From positions 1,240,001-1,304,000 of the forward strand of contig CALSFV010000006.1 of NCBI GenBank assembly GCA_943737045.1: 64,000 nucleotides of DNA, in the 5' to 3' direction. The translations under genes were made by a program, and so were the position numbers. The notes beneath the pieces are model-generated. The model was not told the origin of the DNA. It worked only from the letters and a program-made list of their open reading frames with translations, and did no database searches. Of this stretch, positions 39,693 through 53,624 are shown in pieces. The stretch comes from Parapristionchus giblindavisi. Its lineage: Eukaryota > Nematoda > Chromadorea > Rhabditida > Diplogasteridae. Position 1 is the first letter of the stretch; every line of letters starts with the position of its first letter.

Positions 39693-42600
39693 TTACATCG
39701 CTGTAGACCAATCAATATGATGCGTGAAGGCCTCATACTTCTGGAAAGAATCGGTCTGAAACAATAGATATATAATTAAATCCATTATTTTCGTCTTCAT
39801 CACAAATACAGTATCATAATACGATACAGTACTGAGAAAAGATCAAAGATTAAAATCACAACAACACGTAAACATCTTTATTCGATATCGGTCAATCAAT
39901 AATTCACTGTATTACTTTGTGGAGTTTACATCGCTGTAGACCAATCAATATGATGCGTGAAGTCCTCATACTTCTGGAAAGAATCGGTCTGAAACAATAG
40001 ATATATAATTAAATCCATTATTTTCGTCTTCATCACAAATACAGTATCATAATACGATACAGTACTGAGAGAAGATCAAAGATTAAAATCACAACAACAG
40101 GTAAACATCTTTATTCGATATCGGTCAATCAATAATTCACTGTATTACCTTGTGGAGTTTACATCGCTGTAGACCAATCAATATGATGCGTGAAGGCCTC
40201 ATACTTCTGGAAAGAATCGGTCTGAAACAATAGATATATAATTAAATCCATTATTTTCGTCTTCATCACAAATACAGTATCATAATACGATACAGTACTG
40301 AGAAAAGATCAAAGATTAAAATCACAACAACACGTAAACATCTTTATTCGATATCGGTCAATCAATAATTCACTGTATTACTTTGTGGAGTTTACATCGC
40401 TGTAGACCAATCAATATGATGCGTGAAGGCCTCATACTTCTGGAAAGAATCGGTCTGAAACAATAGATATATAATTAAATCCATTATTTTCGTCTTCATC
40501 ACAAATACAGTATCATAATACGATACAGTACTGAGAGAAGATTTAAGATTAAAATCACAACAACACGTAAACATCTTTATTGGATATCGGTCAATCAATA
40601 ATTCACTGCATTACCTTGTGGAGTTTACATCGCAATAATTCACTGTATTACCTAGTTTACATCGCTGTAGACCAATCAATATGATGCGTGAAGGCCTCAT
40701 ACTTCTGGAAAGAATCGGTCTGAAACAATAGATATATAATTAAATCCATTATTTTCGTCTTCATCACAAATACAGTATCATAATACGATACAGTACTGAG
40801 AGAAGATCAAAGAATACAATCACAACAACACATAAACATATTTATTCGGTATCGGTCAATCAATAATTCACTGTATTACCTTGTGGAGTTTACATCGCTG
40901 TAGACCAATCAATATGATGCGTGAAGGCCTCATACTTCTGGAAAGAATCGGTCTGAAACAATAGATATATAATTAAATCCATTATTTTCGTCTTCATCAC
41001 AAATACAGTATCATAATACGATACAGTACTGAGAAAAGATCAAAGATTAAAATCACAACAACACGTAAACATCTTTATTCGATATCGGTCAATCAATAAT
41101 TCACTGTATTACTTTGTGGAGTTTACATCGCTGTAGACCAATCAATATGATGCGTGAAGGCCTCATACTTCTGGAAAGAATCGGTCTGAAACAATAGATA
41201 TATAATTAAATCCATTATTTTCGTCTTCATCACAAATACAGTATCATAATACGATACAGTACTGAGAGAAGATTTAAGATAAAAATCACAACAACACGTA
41301 AACATCTTTATTGGATATCGGTCAATCAATAATTCACTGCATTACCTTGTGGAGTTTACATCGCAATAATTCACTGTATTACCTAGTTTACATCGCTGTA
41401 GACCAATCAATATGATGCGTGAAGGCCTCATACTTCTGGAAAGGATCGGTCTGAAACAATAGATATATAATTAAATCCATTATTTTCGTCTTCATCACAA
41501 ATACAGTATCATAATACGATACAGTACTGAGAGAAGATCAAAGATTAAAATCACAACAACAGGTAAACATCTTTATTCGATATCGGTCAATCAATAATTC
41601 ACTGTATTACCTTGTGGAGTTTACATCGCTGTAGACCAATCAATATGATGCGTGAAGGCCTCATACTTCTGGAAAGAATCGGTCTGAAACAATAGATATA
41701 TAATTAAATCCATTATTTTCGTCTTCATCACAAACACAGTATCATAATACGATACAGTACTGAGAAAAGATCAAAGATTAAAATCACAACAACACGTAAA
41801 CATCTTTATTCGATATCGGTCAATCAATAATTCACTGTATTACTTTGTGGAGTTTACATCGCTGTAGACCAATCAATATGATGCGTGAAGGCCTCATACT
41901 TCTGGAAAGAATCGGTCTGAAACAATAGATATATAATTAAATCCATTATTTTCGTCTTCATCACAAATACAGTATCATAATACGATACAGTACTGAGAGA
42001 AGATTTAAGATTAAAATCACAACAACACGTAAACATCTTTATTGGATATCGGTCAATCAATAATTCACTGCATTACCTTGTGGAGTTTACATCGCAATAA
42101 TTCACTGTATTACCTAGTTTACATCGCTGTAGACCAATCAATATGATGCGGGAAGGCCTCATACTTCTGGAAAGAATCGGTCTGAAACAATAGATATATA
42201 ATTAAATCCATTATTTTCGTCTTCATCACAAATACAGTATCATAATACGATACAGTACTGAGAGAAGATCAAAGAATACAATCACAACAACACATAAACA
42301 TATTTATTCGGTATCGGTCAATCAATAATTCACTGTATTACCTTGTGGAGTTTACATCGCTGTAGACCAATCAATATGATGCGTGAAGGCCTCATACTTC
42401 TGGAAAGAATCGGTCTGAAACAATAGATATATAATTAAATCCATTATTTTCGTCTTCATCACAAATACAGTATCATAATACGATACAGTACTGAGAAAAG
42501 ATCAAAGATTAAAATAACAACAACACGTAAACATCTTTATTCGATATCGGTCAATCAATAATTCACTGTATTACTTTGTGGAGTTTACATCGCTGTAGAC

Positions 42601-43082
42601 CAATCAATATGATGCGTGAAGGCCTCATACTTCTGGAAAGAATCGGTCTGAAACAATAGATATATAATTAAATCCATTATTTTCGTCTTCATCACAAATA
42701 CAGTATCATAATACGATACAGTACTGAGAGAAGATTTAAGATTAAAATCACAACAACACGTAAACATCTTTATTGGATATCGGTCAATCAATAATTCACT
42801 GCATTACCTTGTGGAGTTTACATCGCAATAATTCACTGTATTACCTAGTTTACATCGCTGTAGACCAATCAATATGATGCGTGAAGGCCTCATACTTCTG
42901 GAAAGAATCGGTCTGAAACAATAGATATATAATTAAATCCATTATTTTCGTCTTCATCACAAATACAGTATCATAATACGATACAGTACTGAGAGAAGAT
43001 CAAAGATTAAAATCACAACAACAGGTAAACATCTTTATTCGATATCGGTCAATCAATAATTCACTGTATTACCTTGTGGAGT

Positions 43083-45509
43083 TTACATCGCTGTAGACCA
43101 ATCAATATGATGCGTGAAGGCCTCATACTTCTGGAAAGAATCGGTCTGAAACAATAGATATATAATTAAATCCATTATTTTCGTCTTCATCACAAATACA
43201 GTATCATAATACGATACAGTACTGAGAGAAGATTTAAGATTAAAATCACAACAACACGTAAACATCTTTATTGGATATCGGTCAATCAATAATTCACTGC
43301 ATTACCTTGTGGAGTTTACATCGCAATAATTCACTGTATTACCTAGTTTACATCGCTGTAGACCAATCAATATGATGCGTGAAGGCCTCATACTTCTGGA
43401 AAGAATCGGTCTGAAACAATAGATATATAATTAAATCCATTATTTTCGTCTTCATCACAAATACAGTATCATAATACGATACAGTACTGAGAGAAGATCA
43501 AAGAATACAATCACAACAACACATAAACATATTTATTCGGTATCGGTCAATCAATAATTCACTGTATTACCTTGTGGAGTTTACATCGCTGTAGACCAAT
43601 CAATATGATGCGTGAAGGCCTCATACTTCTGGAAAGAATCGGTCTGAAACAATAGATATATAATTAAATCCATTATTTTCGTCTTCATCACAAATACAGT
43701 ATCATAATACGATACAGTACTGAGAAAAGATCAAAGATTAAAATCACAACAACACGTAAACATCTTTATTCGATATCGGTCAATCAATAATTCACTGTAT
43801 TACTTTTTGGAGTTTACATCGCTGTAGACCAATCAATATGAGGAGCGAACGGCCTCATACTTCTCGAAAGACTCGGTCTGAAACAATAGATATATAATTA
43901 AATCCATTATTTTCGTCTTCATCACAAATACAGTATCATAATACGATACAGTACTGAGAGAAGATCAAAGAATGCAATCACAACAACACGTAAACATCTT
44001 TATTGGATATCGGTCAATCAATAATTCACTGCATTACCTTGTGGAGTTTACATCGCAATAATTCACTGTATTACCTAGTTTACATCGCTGTAGACCAATC
44101 AATATGATGCGTGAAGGCCTCATACTTCTGGAAAGAATCGGTCTGAAACAATAGATATATAATTAAATCCATTATTTTCGTCTTCATCACAAATACAGTA
44201 TCATAATACGATACAGTACTGAGAGAAGATCAAAGATTAAAATCACAACAACAGGTAAACATCTTTATTCGATATCGGTCAATCAATAATTCACTGTATT
44301 ACCTTGTGGAGTTTACATCGCTGTAGACCAATCAATATGATGCGTGAAGGCCTCATACTTCTGGAAAGAATCGGTCTGAAACAATAGATATATAATTAAA
44401 TCCATTATTTTCGTCTTCATCACAAATACAGTATCATAATACGATACAGTACTGAGAAAAGATCAAAGATTAAAATCACAACAACACGTAAACATCTTTA
44501 TTCGATATCGGTCAATCAATAATTCACTGTATTACTTTGTGGAGTTTACATCGCTGTAGACCAATCAATATGATGCGTGAAGGCCTCATACTTCTGGAAA
44601 GAATCGGTCTGAAACAATAGATATATAATTAAATCCATTATTTTCGTCTTCATCACAAATACAGTATCATAATACGATACAGTACTGAGAGAAGATTTAA
44701 GATTAAAATCACAACAACACGTAAACATCTTTATTGGATATCGGTCAATCAATAATTCACTGCATTACCTTGTGGAGTTTACATCGCAATAATTCACTGT
44801 ATTACCTAGTTTACATCGCTGTAGACCAATCAATATGATGCGTGAAGGCCTCATACTTCTGGAAAGAATCGGTCTGAAACAATAGATATATAATTAAATC
44901 CATTATTTTCGTCTTCATCACAAATACAGTATCATAATACGATACAGTACTGAGAGAAGATCAAAGAATACAATCACAACAACACATAAACATATTTATT
45001 CGGTATCGGTCAATCAATAATTCACTGTATTACCTTGTGGAGTTTACATCGCTGTAGACCAATCAATATGATGCGTGAAGGCCTCATACTTCTGGAAAGA
45101 ATCGGTCTGAAACAATAGATATATAATTAAATCCATTATTTTCGTCTTCATCACAAATACAGTATCATAATACGATACAGTACTGAGAAAAGATCAAAGA
45201 TTAAAATCACAACAACACGTAAACATCTTTATTCGATATCGGTCAATCAATAATTCACTGTATTACTTTGTGGAGTTTACATCGCTGTAGACCAATCAAT
45301 ATGATGCGTGAAGGCCTCATACTTCTGGAAAGAATCGGTCTGAAACAATAGATATATAATTAAATCCATTATTTTCGTCTTCATCACAAATACAGTATCA
45401 TAATACGATACAGTACTGAGAGAAGATCAAAGATTAAAATCACAACAACAGGTAAACATCTTTATTCGATATCGGTCAATCAATAATTCACTGTATTACC
45501 TTGTGGAGT
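43083..45509. repeat. Mixed 265/233 segment with a 266 bp hybrid monomer
   Basis: Monomers start at 43083, 43348, 43581, 43814, 44080, 44313, 44546, 44811, 45044 and 45277. The monomer at 43814 is 266 bp: it carries GAGGAGCGAACGGCC with one inserted base, the TCTCGAAAGACTCGG haplotype, AATGCAATCAC, and then CACGTAAAC with TTGGATATC and a long-class right end. No local higher-order period is evident. Confidence 0.85.
43814..44079. repeat. 266 bp hybrid monomer with one-base insertion
   Basis: The left part (GAACGGCC insertion, TCTCGAAAGACTCGG, AATGCAATC) matches monomers at 51029, 53858 and 57884. The right part (CACGTAAAC, TTATTGGATATC, GCATTACC, duplication) matches the local long monomers. 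In the downstream relatives the right part is CACATAAACATATTTATTCGGTA instead, written here as CACATAAAC then TTCGGTATCGG. The switch lies between about positions 173 and 190 of the monomer, so this copy appears to be a recombinant. Confidence 0.8.
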
Positions 45510-47903
45510 TTACATCGCTGTAGACCAATCAATATGATGCGTGAAGGCCTCATACTTCTGGAAAGAATCGGTCTGAAACAATAGATATATAATTAAATCC
45601 ATTATTTTCGTCTTCATCACAAATACAGTATCATAATACGATACAGTACTGAGAGAAGATCACAGATTAAAATCACAACAACAGGTAAACATCTTTATTC
45701 GATATCGGTCAATCAATAATTCACTGTATTACCTTGTGGAGTTTACATCGCTGTAGACCAATCAATATGATGCGTGAAGGCCTCATACTTCTGGAAAGAA
45801 TCGGTCTGAAACAATAGATATATAATTAAATCCATTATTTTCGTCTTCATCACAAATACAGTTTCATAATACGATACAGTACTGAGAAAAGATCAAAGAT
45901 TAAAATCACAACAACACGTAAACATCTTTATTCGATATCGGTCAATCAATAATTCACTATATTACTTTGTGGAGTTTACATCGCTGTAGACCAATCAATA
46001 TGATGCGTGAAGGCCTCATACTTCTCGAAAGACTCGGTCTGAAACAATAGATATATAATTAAATCCATTATTTTCGTCTTCATCACAAATACAGTATCAT
46101 AATACGATACAGTACTGAGAGAAGATCAAAGAATACAATCACAACAACACATAAACATATTTATTCGGTATCGGTCAATCAATAATTCACTGTATTACCT
46201 TGTGGAGTTTACATCGCTGTAGACCAATCAATATGATGCGTGAAGGCCTCATACTTCTGGAAAGAATCGGTCTGAAACAATAGATATATAATTAAATCCA
46301 TTATTTTCGTCTTCATCACAAATACAGTATCATAATACGATACAGTACTGAGAAAAGATCAAAGATTAAAATCACAACAACACGTAAACATCTTTATTCG
46401 ATATCGGTCAATCAATAATTCACTGTATTACTTTGTGGAGTTTACATCGCTGTAGACCAATCAATATGATGCGTGAAGTCCTCATACTTCTGGAAAGAAT
46501 CGGTCTGAAACAATAGATATATAATTAAATCCATTATTTTCGTCTTCATCACAAATACAGTATCATAATACGATACAGTACTGAGAGAAGATTTAAGATT
46601 AAAATCACAACAACACGTAAACATCTTTATTGGATATCGGTCAATCAATAATTCACTGCATTACCTTGTGGAGTTTACATCGCAATAATTCACTGTATTA
46701 CCTAGTTTACATCGCTGTAGACCAATCAATATGATGCGTGAAGGCCTCATACTTCTGGAAAGAATCGGTCTGAAACAATAGATATATAATTAAATCCATT
46801 ATTTTCGTCTTCATCACAAATACAGTATCATAATACGATACAGTACTGAGAGAAGATCACAGATTAAAATCACAACAACAGGTAAACATCTTTATTCGAT
46901 ATCGGTCAATCAATAATTCACTGTATTACCTTGTGGAGTTTACATCGCTGTAGACCAATCAATATGATGCGTGAAGGCCTCATACTTCTGGAAAGAATCG
47001 GTCTGAAACAATAGATATATAATTAAATCCATTATTTTCGTCTTCATCACAAATACAGTTTCATAATACGATACAGTACTGAGAAAAGATCAAAGATTAA
47101 AATCACAACAACACGTAAACATCTTTATTCGATATCGGTCAATCAATAATTCACTATATTACTTTGTGGAGTTTACATCGCTGTAGACCAATCAATATGA
47201 TGCGTGAAGGCCTCATACTTCTCGAAAGACTCGGTCTGAAACAATAGATATATAATTAAATCCATTATTTTCGTCTTCATCACAAATACAGTATCATAAT
47301 ACGATACAGTACTGAGAGAAGATCAAAGAATACAATCACAACAACACATAAACATATTTATTCGGTATCGGTCAATCAATAATTCACTGTATTACCTTGT
47401 GGAGTTTACATCGCTGTAGACCAATCAATATGATGCGTGAAGGCCTCATACTTCTGGAAAGAATCGGTCTGAAACAATAGATATATAATTAAATCCATTA
47501 TTTTCGTCTTCATCACAAATACAGTATCATAATACGATACAGTACTGAGAAAAGATCAAAGATTAAAATCACAACAACACGTAAACATCTTTATTCGATA
47601 TCGGTCAATCAATAATTCACTGTATTACTTTGTGGAGTTTACATCGCTGTAGACCAATCAATATGATGCGTGAAGTCCTCATACTTCTGGAAAGAATCGG
47701 TCTGAAACAATAGATATATAATTAAATCCATTATTTTCGTCTTCATCACAAATACAGTATCATAATACGATACAGTACTGAGAGAAGATTTAAGATTAAA
47801 ATCACAACAACACGTAAACATCTTTATTGGATATCGGTCAATCAATAATTCACTGCATTACCTTGTGGAGTTTACATCGCAATAATTCACTGTATTACCT
47901 AGT
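45510..47903. repeat. 1,197 bp pentamer HOR, two copies
   Basis: Copies 45510-46706 and 46707-47903 each consist of four 233 bp monomers and one 265 bp monomer. Shared private variants at 1,197 bp are GATCACAGATT (near 45657 and 46854), CAGTTTCATAA (near 45859 and 47056), CACTATATTAC, an ATGCGTG monomer with TCTCGAAAGACTCGG, and GTGAAGTCC (near 46476 and 47673). Beyond 47904 the copies no longer match. Confidence 0.9.
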
Positions 47904-50795
47904 TTACATCGCTGTAGACCAATCAATATGATGCGTGAAGGCCTCATACTTCTGGAAAGAATCGGTCTGAAACAATAGATATATAATTAAATCCATTATT
48001 TTCGTCTTCATCACAAATACAGTATCATAATACGATACAGTACTGAGAGAAGATCAAAGAATACAATCACAACAACACATAAACATATTTATTCGGTATC
48101 GGTCAATCAATAATTCACTGTATTACCTTGTGGAGTTTACATCGCTGTAGACCAATCAATATGATGCGTGAAGGCCTCATACTTCTGGAAAGAATCGGTC
48201 TGAAACAATAGATATATAATTAAATCCATTATTTTCGTCTTCATCACAAATACAGTATCATAATACGATACAGTACTGAGAGAAGATTTAAGATTAAAAT
48301 CACAACAACACGTAAACATCTTTGTTCGATATCGGTCAATCAATAATTCACTGCATTACCTTGTGGAGTTTACATCGCAATAATTCACTGTATTACCTAG
48401 TTTACATCGCTGTAGACCAATCAATATGATGCGTGAAGGCCTCATACTTCTGGAAAGAATCGGTCTGAAACAATTGATATATAATTAAATCCATTATTTT
48501 CGTCTTCATCACAAATACAGTATCATAATACGATACAGTACTGAGAAAAGATCAAAGATTAAAATCACAACAACACGTAAACATCTTTATTCGATATCGG
48601 TCAATCAATAATTCACTGTATTACTTTGTGGAGTTTACATCGCTGTAGACCAATCAATATGATGCGTGAAGTCCTCATACTTCTGGAAAGAATCGGTCTG
48701 AAACAATAGATATATAATTAAATCCATTATTTTCGTCTTCATCACAAATACAGTATCATAATACGATACAGTACTGAGAGAAGATTTAAGATTAAAATCA
48801 CAACAACACGTAAACATCTTTATTGGATATCGGTCAATCAATAATTTACTGCATTACCTTGTGGAGTTTACATCGCAATAATTCACTGTATTACCTAGTT
48901 TACATCGCTGTAGACCAATCAATATGATGCGTGAAGGCCTCATACTTCTGGAAAGAATCGGTCTGAAACAATAGATATATAATTAAATCCATTATTTTCG
49001 TCTTCATCACAAATACAGTATCATAATACGATACAGTACTGAGAGAAGATCAAAGAATACAATCACAACAACACATAAACATATTTATTCGGTATCGGTC
49101 AATCAATAATTCACTGTATTACCTTGTGGAGTTTACATCGCTGTAGACCAATCAATATGATGCGTGAAGGCCTCATACTTCTGGAAAGAATCGGTCTGAA
49201 ACAATAGATATATAATTAAATCCATTATTTTCGTCTTCATCACAAATACAGTATCATAATACGATACAGTACTGAGAGAAGATTTAAGATTAAAATCACA
49301 ACAACACGTAAACATCTTTATTCGATATCGGTCAATCAATAATTCACTGCATTACCTTGTGGAGTTTACATCGCAATAATTCACTGTATTACCTAGTTTA
49401 CATCGCTGTAGACCAATCAATATGATGCGTGAAGGCCTCATACTTCTGGAAAGAATCGGTCTGAAACAATAGATATATAATTAAATCCATTATTTTCGTC
49501 TTCATCACAAATACAGTATCATAATACGATACAGTACTGAGAGAAGATCAAAGAATACAATCACAACAACACATAAACATATTTATTCGGTATCGGTCAA
49601 TCAATAATTCACTGTATTACCTTGTGGAGTTTACATCGCTGTAGACCAATCAATATGATGCGTGAAGGCCTCATACTTCTGGAAAGAATCGGTCTGAAAC
49701 AATAGATATATAATTAAATCCATTATTTTCGTCTTCATCACAAATACAGTATCATAATACGATACAGTACTGAGAGAAGATTTAAGATTAAAATCACAAC
49801 AACACGTAAACATCTTTATTCGATATCGGTCAATCAATAATTCACTGCATTACCTTGTGGAGTTTACATCGCTGTAGACCAATCAATATGAGGAGTGAAG
49901 GCCTCATACTTCTGGAAAGAATCGGTCTGAAACAATAGATATATAATTAAATCCATTATTTTCGTCTTCATCACAAATACAGTATCATAATACGATACAG
50001 TACTGAGAGAAGATCAAAGAATACAATCACAACAACACATAAACATATTTATTCGGTATCGGTCAATCAATAATTCACTGTATTACCTTGTGGAGTTTAC
50101 ATCGCTGTAGACCAATCAATATGATGCGTGAAGGCCTCATACTTCTGGAAAGAATCGGTCTGAAACAATAGATATATAATTAAATCCATTATTTTCGTCT
50201 TCATCACAAATACAGTATCATAATACGATACAGTACTGAGAGAAGATCAAAGATTAAAATCACAACAACAGGTAAACATCTTTATTCGATATCGGTCAAT
50301 CAATAATTCACTGTATTACCTTGTGGAGTTTACATCGCTGTAGACCAATCAATATGATGCGTGAAGGCCTCATACTTCTGGAAAGAATCGGTCTGAAACA
50401 ATAGATATATAATTAAATCCATTATTTTCGTCTTCATCACAAATACAGTATCATAATACGATACAGTACTGAGAGAAGATTTAAGATTAAAATCACAACA
50501 ACACGTAAACATCTTTATTCGATATCGGTCAATCAATAATTCACTGCATTACCTTGTGGAGTTTACATCGCTGTAGACCAATCAATATGAGGAGTGAAGG
50601 CCTCATACTTCTCGAAAGACTCGGTCTGAAACAATAGATATATAATTAAATCCATTATTTTCGTCTTCATCACAAATACAGTATCATAATACGATACAGT
50701 ACTGAGAAAAGATCAAAGATTAAAATCACAACAACACGTAAACATCTTTATTCGATATCGGTCAATCAATAATTCACTGTATTACTTTGTGGAGT
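47639..50795. repeat. 498 bp dimer HOR, four copies, then 233 bp monomers
   Basis: Dimers (265 then 233) start at 47639, 48137, 48635 and 49133. The first and third have TTGGATATC and GTGAAGTCC; the second and fourth have TTCGATATC-type ends (the second with TTTGTTCG), so there is partial alternation. The next monomers, at 49631, 49864, 50097, 50330 and 50563, are all 233 bp, and two carry GAGGAGTG (49891 and near 50588). Confidence 0.87.
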
Positions 50796-53624
50796 TTACA
50801 TCGCTGTAGACCAATCAATATGATGCGTGAAGGCCTCATACTTCTGGAAAGAATCGGTCTGAAACAATAGATATATAATTAAATCCATTATTTTCGTCTT
50901 CATCACAAATACAGTATCATAATTCGATACAGTACTGAGAGAAGATTTAAGATTAAAATCACAACAACACGTAAACATCTTTATTCGATATCGGTCAATC
51001 AATAATTCACTGCATTACCTTGTGGAGTTTACATCGCTGTAGACCAATCAATATGAGGAGCGAACGGCCTCATACTTCTCGAAAGACTCGGTCTGAAACA
51101 ATAGATATATAATTAAATCCATTATTTTCGTCTTCATCACAAATACAGTATCATAATACGATACAGTACTGAGAGAAGATCAAAGAATGCAATCACAACA
51201 ACACATAAACATATTTATTCGGTATCGGTCAATCAATAATTCACTGTATTACCTTGTGGAGTTTACATCGCTGTAGACCAATCAATATGATGCGTGAAGG
51301 CCTCATACTTCTGGAAAGAATCGGTCTGAAACAATAGATATATAATTAAATCCATTATTTTCGTCTTCATCACAAATACAGTATCATAATACGATACAGT
51401 ACTGAGAGAAGATCAAAGAATACAATCACAACAACACATAAACATATTTATTCGGTATTGGTCAATCAATAATTCACTGTATTACCTTGTGGAGTTTACA
51501 TCGCTGTAGACCAATCAATATGATGCGTGAAGGCCTCATACTTCTGGAAAGAATCGGTCTGAAACAATAGATATATAATTAAATCCATTATTTTCGTCTT
51601 CATCACAAATACAGTATCATAATACGATACAGTACTGAGAGAAGATTTAAGATTAAAATCACAACAACACGTAAACATCTTAATTCGATATCGGTCAATC
51701 AATAATTCACTGCATTACCTTGTGGAGTTTACATCGCAATAATTCACTGTATTACCTAGTTTACATCGCTGTAGACCAATCAATATGATGCGTGAAGGCC
51801 TCATACTTCTGGAAAGAATCGGTCTGAAACAATAGATATATAATTAAATCCATTATTTTCGTCTTCATCACAAATACAGTATCATAATACGATACAGTAC
51901 TGAGAGAAGATCAAAGATTAAAATCACAACAACAGGTAAACATCTTTATTCGATATCGGTCAATCAATAATTCACTGTATTACCTTGTGGAGTTTACATC
52001 GCTGTAGACCAATCAATATGATGCGTGAAGGCCTCATACTTCTGGAAAGAATCGGTCTGAAACAATAGATATATAATTAAATCCATTATTTTCGTCTTCA
52101 TCACAAATACAGTATCATAATACGATACAGTACTGAGAGAAGATCAAAGATTAAAATCACAACAACAGGTAAACATCTTTATTCGATATCGGTCAATCAA
52201 TAATTCACTGTATTACCTTGTGGAGTTTACATCGCTGTAGACCAATCAATATGATGCGTGAAGGCCTCATACTTCTGGAAAGAATCGGTCTGAAACAATA
52301 GATATATAATTAAATCCATTATTTTCTTCTTCATCACAAATACAGTATCATAATACGATACAGTACTGAGAGAAGATCAAAGATTAAAATCATAACAACA
52401 GGTAAACATCTTTATTCGATATCGGTCAATCAATAATTCACTGTATTACCTTGTGGAGTTTACATCGCTGTAGACCAATCAATATGATGCGTGAAGGCCT
52501 CATACTTCTGGAAAGAATCGGTCTGAAACAATAGATATATAATTAAATCCATTATTTTCGTCTTCATCACAAATACAGTTTCATAATACGATACAGTACT
52601 GAGAAAAGATCAAAGATTAAAATCACAACAACACGTAAACATCTTTATTCGATATCGGTCAATCAATAATTCACTGTATTACTTTGTGGAGTTTACATCG
52701 CTGTAGACCAATCAATATGATGCGTGAAGGCCTCATACTTCTGGAAAGAATCGGTCTGAAACAATAGATATATAATTAAATCCATTATTTTCGTCTTCAT
52801 CACAAATACAGTATCATAATACGATACAGTACTGAGAGAAGATTTAAGATTAAAATCACAACAACACGTAAACATCTTTATTCGATATCGGTCAATCAAT
52901 AATTCACTGCATTACCTTGTGGAGTTTACATCGCTGTAGACCAATCAATATGAGGAGTGAAGGCCTCATACTTCTGGAAAGAATCGGTCTGAAACAATAG
53001 ATATATAATTAAATCCATTATTTTCGTCTTCATCACAAATACAGTATCATAATACGATACAGTACTGAGAGAAGATCAAAGAATACAATCACAACAACAC
53101 ATAAACATATTTATTCGGTATCGGTCAATCAATAATTCACTGTATTACCTTGTGGAGTTTACATCGCTGTAGACCAATCAATATGATGCGTGAAGGCCTC
53201 ATACTTCTGGAAAGAATCGGTCTGAAACAATAGATATATAATTAAATCCATTATTTTCGTCTTCATCACAAATACAGTATCATAATACGATACAGTACTG
53301 AGAGAAGATCAAAGATTAAAATCACAACAACAGGTAAACATCTTTATTCGATATCGGTCAATCAATAATTCACTGTATTACCTTGTGGAGTTTACATCGC
53401 TGTAGACCAATCAATATGATGCGTGAAGGCCTCATACTTCTGGAAAGAATCGGTCTGAAACAATAGATATATAATTAAATCCATTATTTTCGTCTTCATC
53501 ACAAATACAGTATCATAATACGATACAGTACTGAGAGAAGATTTAAGATTAAAATCACAACAACACGTAAACATCTTTATTCGATATCGGTCAATCAATA
53601 ATTCACTGTATTACTTTGTGGAGT
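50796..53624. repeat. 2,829 bp 12-mer HOR unit
   Basis: Monomer order is 233, 234, 233, 265 and then eight of 233 bp. The first monomer has CATAATTCGATAC. The second has the inserted base in GAACGGCC (51055) and AATGCAATC. The third has GGTATTGGTC. TTTTCTTCTTC (near 52325) and CATAACAACAGG (near 52391) lie further on. The next unit starts at 53625 with the same series of markers. Confidence 0.9.

Larger units (their letters stand above)
37012..43082. repeat. 731 bp trimer and 1,192 bp pentamer HORs
   Basis: Trimers (265, 233, 233) start at 37277, 40392, 41123 and 41854. Pentamers (265, 228, 233, 233, 233) occupy 38008-39199 and 39200-40391. From here on, TTTAAG-type monomers read TTATTGGATATC rather than TTATTCGATATC. 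Private GTGAAGTCC occurs at about 38766 and 39958, at the pentamer offset. The pentamer differs from a trimer plus dimer by the 5 bp shorter 228 bp monomer. Confidence 0.9.
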